Below are positions 5,643 to 7,532 of a stretch of DNA of 7,532 nt, piece by piece (the first letter of the stretch is position 1; every line of letters starts with the position of its first letter). Under the pieces are notes generated by a model that was given only the letters and a program-made list of their open reading frames with translations, made no database searches and had not been told where the DNA came from. Origin of the DNA: Actinomycetes bacterium (GTDB lineage Bacteria > Actinomycetota > Actinomycetes > Actinomycetales > JAJYRW01); NCBI GenBank assembly GCA_021793895.1, contig JAJYRW010000064.1, positions 1 through 7,532 on the forward strand, in the 5' to 3' direction. A program made the translations under genes and the position numbers.

Positions 5643-5891
5643 ATGCGTTTCCCACAGGGCTGGCAGCTGGTGATCCTGCTTATTGTGATCATCGTGGTAT
5701 TCGGGGCTGCCCGACTGCCCAACGCGGCTCGAAGCCTCGGCAAATCCTTAAAGATTTTCAAAAAAGAAGTCCAAGACCTGCGCGACAGCGACGATGAGGG
5801 CAATGCCGATGCTGATGGCAATGCCGACGATGATGACGCCGGGTCGCCCAATGGGGATGATCACCGGCCCGGCGCGGGTGCCGGCTCGTGA
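5643..5891 (+). CDS. tatA: Sec-independent protein translocase subunit TatA
   Basis: TatA polymerises in the cytoplasmic membrane to form the passage for folded proteins with twin-arginine signals. The 82-residue protein shows the family layout: a short N-terminus, one membrane helix (about residues 8-20, VILLIVIIVVF), the FG hinge at 20-21, then the amphipathic helix RLPNAARSLGKSLKIFKKEV (25-44). The C-terminal tail (about 47-72) is very acidic, rich in Asp with Asn, Ala and Gly, and includes an imperfect duplication. ATG 5643 is supported by a strong GGAGGA Shine-Dalgarno, the best in the operon after pafC. tatC starts 8 nt after its stop. No tatB is present in this window; in actinobacteria tatB is usually elsewhere in the genome. 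Confidence 0.96.
   Translation: MRFPQGWQLVILLIVIIVVFGAARLPNAARSLGKSLKIFKKEVQDLRDSDDEGNADADGNADDDDAGSPNGDDHRPGAGAGS
5793..5829 (+). repeat. 18-bp imperfect tandem repeat in the TatA acidic tail
   Basis: GGCAATGCCGA occurs at 5799-5809 and again at 5817-5827, period 18 bp; aligning 5793-5811 with 5811-5829 leaves three mismatches. It encodes EGNADA followed by DGNADD, so the frame is kept. The acidic tail of TatA is generally dispensable and variable, which would allow such growth by slippage. Confidence 0.8.
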
Positions 5892-5899
5892 GTTAGCCG

Positions 5900-6691
5900 G
5901 TGAGTACTACTCCTAAAAAGCGTCGCACGCGCGGGGCCGGCGCGAAGATGCCGCTGCTGGCGCACCTGCGGGAGGCGCGGAATCGAGCGCTGTGGGCACT
6001 GGGGGGAGTGGTGGTCGCTGCAGTGGGCGGCTGGCTGCTGTACCCGTTCATTATTGACGCCATGAGTGACCCGGTCACCAATCTCACCGCCGACGGTCGC
6101 GCGGCGGCACTGAACTTTTCCGCCGTTGCCACATCCTTCGATATGAAGATTAAGGTCTCGCTGTTTGCCGGTGTGATCTTGGCTAGCCCGTGGTGGCTGT
6201 ACCAAATTTGGGCTTTTATCTCGCCGGCGCTCACGTCCCGCGAACGCTGGATGAGCGTGGGTTTCATTGGCGCTGCGACCCCCTTATTCTTAACTGGCGC
6301 GTCTCTAGCGTGGCTGGTGCTGCCGCGCGCTGTGCAGTTCTTAACGGACTTCACCCCGGAATCGGGCGTTAACTTTATCGACGCGCAAATGTATTTGAGT
6401 TTCGTCATGCGCCTGGTGTTGGGCTTTGGAATTGCCTTTACCCTGCCGGTGGTGATGGTGGGCATGGCGCTGGCGGGAATTGTGCGCGCGCGCACCTGGC
6501 TGGGGGGTTGGCGCTGGGCGGTGGTGCTGATTTTCACTTTCGCTGCCATGGCCACGCCCACTACCGATGCGGTGACGATGTTTGCTCTGGCAATCCCCAT
6601 GCTGGCCCTGTACTTCGGGGCCGTGGGAATTTGTGCGCTCATTGATCGGCGCCGCGACCGCCGCATCGAAGCGGACCTGGAAGCTGGGTAA
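5900..6691 (+). CDS. tatC: Sec-independent protein translocase subunit TatC
   Basis: TatC is the polytopic receptor that recognises twin-arginine signal peptides and organises the Tat translocase in the membrane. The 263-residue protein has a basic N-terminus (PKKRRTRG), the signature MPLLAHLREARNRAL (17-31) keeping the Glu and Arg of the family's HLxELRxR motif (the Leu is Ala here), six membrane helices (about 30-50, 85-107, 122-144, 167-191, 205-219, 227-248), the SPWWLYQIWAFISPAL block (96-111) followed by SRERW with the conserved Glu, and ATPTTDAVTM (218-227) before helix six. GTG 5900 is chosen because a basic extension before MPLL is usual in actinobacterial TatC; ATG 5948 (MPLLAHL) is the alternative. 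No Shine-Dalgarno is visible at 5900, so translation may be coupled to tatA, whose stop is 8 nt upstream. The charged C-terminus (IDRRRDRRIEADLEAG) is cytosolic. Confidence 0.97.
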   Translation: MSTTPKKRRTRGAGAKMPLLAHLREARNRALWALGGVVVAAVGGWLLYPFIIDAMSDPVTNLTADGRAAALNFSAVATSFDMKIKVSLFAGVILASPWWLYQIWAFISPALTSRERWMSVGFIGAATPLFLTGASLAWLVLPRAVQFLTDFTPESGVNFIDAQMYLSFVMRLVLGFGIAFTLPVVMVGMALAGIVRARTWLGGWRWAVVLIFTFAAMATPTTDAVTMFALAIPMLALYFGAVGICALIDRRRDRRIEADLEAG

Positions 6692-6693
6692 GA

Positions 6694-7532
6694 ATGCGCA
6701 AGCGCTTGGCCGTCATCATCAACCCCACCGCGGGCCGGGGCCGGGCCATCGTTGTGGGCCGCGAAGTGCGCGAACAGCTAGACGCCGCGGGACACCACGT
6801 CATAGACGTCTCGGGTGCGACGGCGGCCGCGGCGGACAAAAAATTACGGACGGCAACCGCCGAGTTGAAGTTGGACGCCGTCATCGCGGTGGGTGGGGAT
6901 GGGCTAGTTAACCTGGCGGCCACCGCAGTGATCAATACCAGGATTCCGCTGGCAATTATTCCGGCAGGTACGGGGGATGACATTGCCCGGGGCCTGGGGA
7001 TTTCGCGGCGCCCACACCGCAATATCGCTGCTTTGGTCCGCGCCTTGGAAACTGATCAAATTCCCACCCGGCCGGTGGACGTGGGCGTCGCGCGGGAAAT
7101 CCCGCCCATGGACGTTGACCGCGGGTGGGAAAGTCGAGCCGGGGAGGTCGGCAGCGCGCGCACTGGGCGAGATCTTGGGGAAAGGGAAGGCCAAGCGACG
7201 CGATATTTCTTGTCCGTCATGACGGGCGGTTTAGATGCCACCGTCAATGCCCGCGCGAACGCGATGCGCTTCCCGCGCGGCCAGGCCCGGTACTTCTTCG
7301 CCCTGCTGGCAGAACTGCGCCACTATCGCTCTTACGCTTATCAACTCAAAATTGATGGGAAAGAAAGCAGACGCGAACTGATCCTGGCCTGCGTGGCAAA
7401 CCTTGGCTATTTCGGGGGCGGCATGAAAATCGCCCCAGGAGCCAAATCGGACAGCGGCCAGCTCCAGGCCATTTTGGTCAACCGGGTTTCCATAATGCGA
7501 TTACTGTGGATTTTTCCCCGCATATTTTGGGG
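6694..7532 (+). CDS. Diacylglycerol kinase-family lipid kinase (3'-truncated by window edge)
   Basis: The frame opens at ATG 6694, two bases after the tatC stop, and stays open to the right edge: 279 whole codons plus two bases. The N-terminal DAGK catalytic domain is clear: VIINPTAGRGRA (7-18) as the first strand and glycine-rich loop, VIAVGGDGLVNLAAT (63-77) with the ATP-binding GGDG, and IIPAGTGDDIARGLGI (88-103). The usual PxGTxND here reads GTGDD, with Asp replacing Asn. The C-terminal beta-sandwich domain follows, with PVDVG, YFLSVMTGGLDATVNARANAMRFPRG (171-196), and VANLGYFGGGMKIAPGAKSDSGQL. This sets it in the DagK/YegS/BmrU-type family that phosphorylates diacylglycerol or similar lipids at the membrane face, recycling lipid to phosphatidic acid. 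Residues about 133-168 are a charged, Gly/Arg/Glu-rich insertion between PVDVG and RYFLSV that looks unlike the usual tight beta turn. A following tat-linked lipid kinase gene is common in actinobacteria (recalled), with helY often next. Confidence 0.93.
   Translation, partial: MRKRLAVIINPTAGRGRAIVVGREVREQLDAAGHHVIDVSGATAAAADKKLRTATAELKLDAVIAVGGDGLVNLAATAVINTRIPLAIIPAGTGDDIARGLGISRRPHRNIAALVRALETDQIPTRPVDVGVAREIPPMDVDRGWESRAGEVGSARTGRDLGEREGQATRYFLSVMTGGLDATVNARANAMRFPRGQARYFFALLAELRHYRSYAYQLKIDGKESRRELILACVANLGYFGGGMKIAPGAKSDSGQLQAILVNRVSIMRLLWIFPRIFW

Noticed and set aside
5893..6666. 257-codon open frame on the minus strand antisense to tatC
   Set aside because: Low-complexity Arg/Ser/Thr-rich translation and full overlap with unmistakable TatC; a shadow frame.
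7092..7105. Perfect small hairpin GCGGGA-AA-TCCCGC
   Set aside because: Inside the kinase coding region, short, with no T-tract; expected by chance in GC-rich DNA.

Overview
The window reads as chromosome from a high-GC Gram-positive bacterium (Actinobacteria; GC is high, roughly 60% by eye). The pafB-pafC-tatA-tatC-diacylglycerol kinase order, a DUF3866 protein, a long-form hisG followed by a small PH-domain membrane protein, and several genes with no Shine-Dalgarno but a TANNNT hexamer just before the start codon all fit that group. The modest gene sizes and the absence of pafA beside pafB suggest a small-genome actinomycete such as an Actinomycetaceae member. That placement is inference. 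No mobile elements, RNA genes or CRISPR were seen; this is dense core-genome DNA with about 95% coding.

Layout: (1) 1-1019, plus strand: the 3' two thirds of hisG, then a two-TM PH-like protein 10 nt downstream. (2) 1020-1047: a 28-nt convergent junction carrying most of one copy of a perfect 21-bp tandem duplication whose other copy covers the end and stop codon of the PH gene. (3) 1048-3161, minus strand: DUF3866 protein (promoter-proximal) followed by an atypical NAD(P)-binding SDR protein. (4) 3162-3205: a compact divergent promoter region. (5) 3206-7532, plus strand: pafB, pafC (14-nt overlap), a small membrane-anchored coiled-coil basic protein, tatA, tatC, and the 5' part of a diacylglycerol kinase-family gene running off the right edge. 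The 57-nt gap before tatA is the longest intergenic stretch in the window.

Functionally, HisG is the first enzyme of histidine synthesis. PafB and PafC form the WYL-domain transcriptional activator of the mycobacterial LexA/RecA-independent DNA damage response. TatA and TatC are core parts of the twin-arginine protein exporter. The kinase probably phosphorylates diacylglycerol or a related lipid. The DUF3866, SDR, PH and small coiled-coil proteins have no established role. I see no clearly new defence or mobile system. The points most worth checking are the repeated leaderless-promoter geometry, the overlapping divergent promoters, the unnamed protein between PafC and TatA, the SYL variant of the WYL motif in PafC, and a charged insertion in the lipid kinase.
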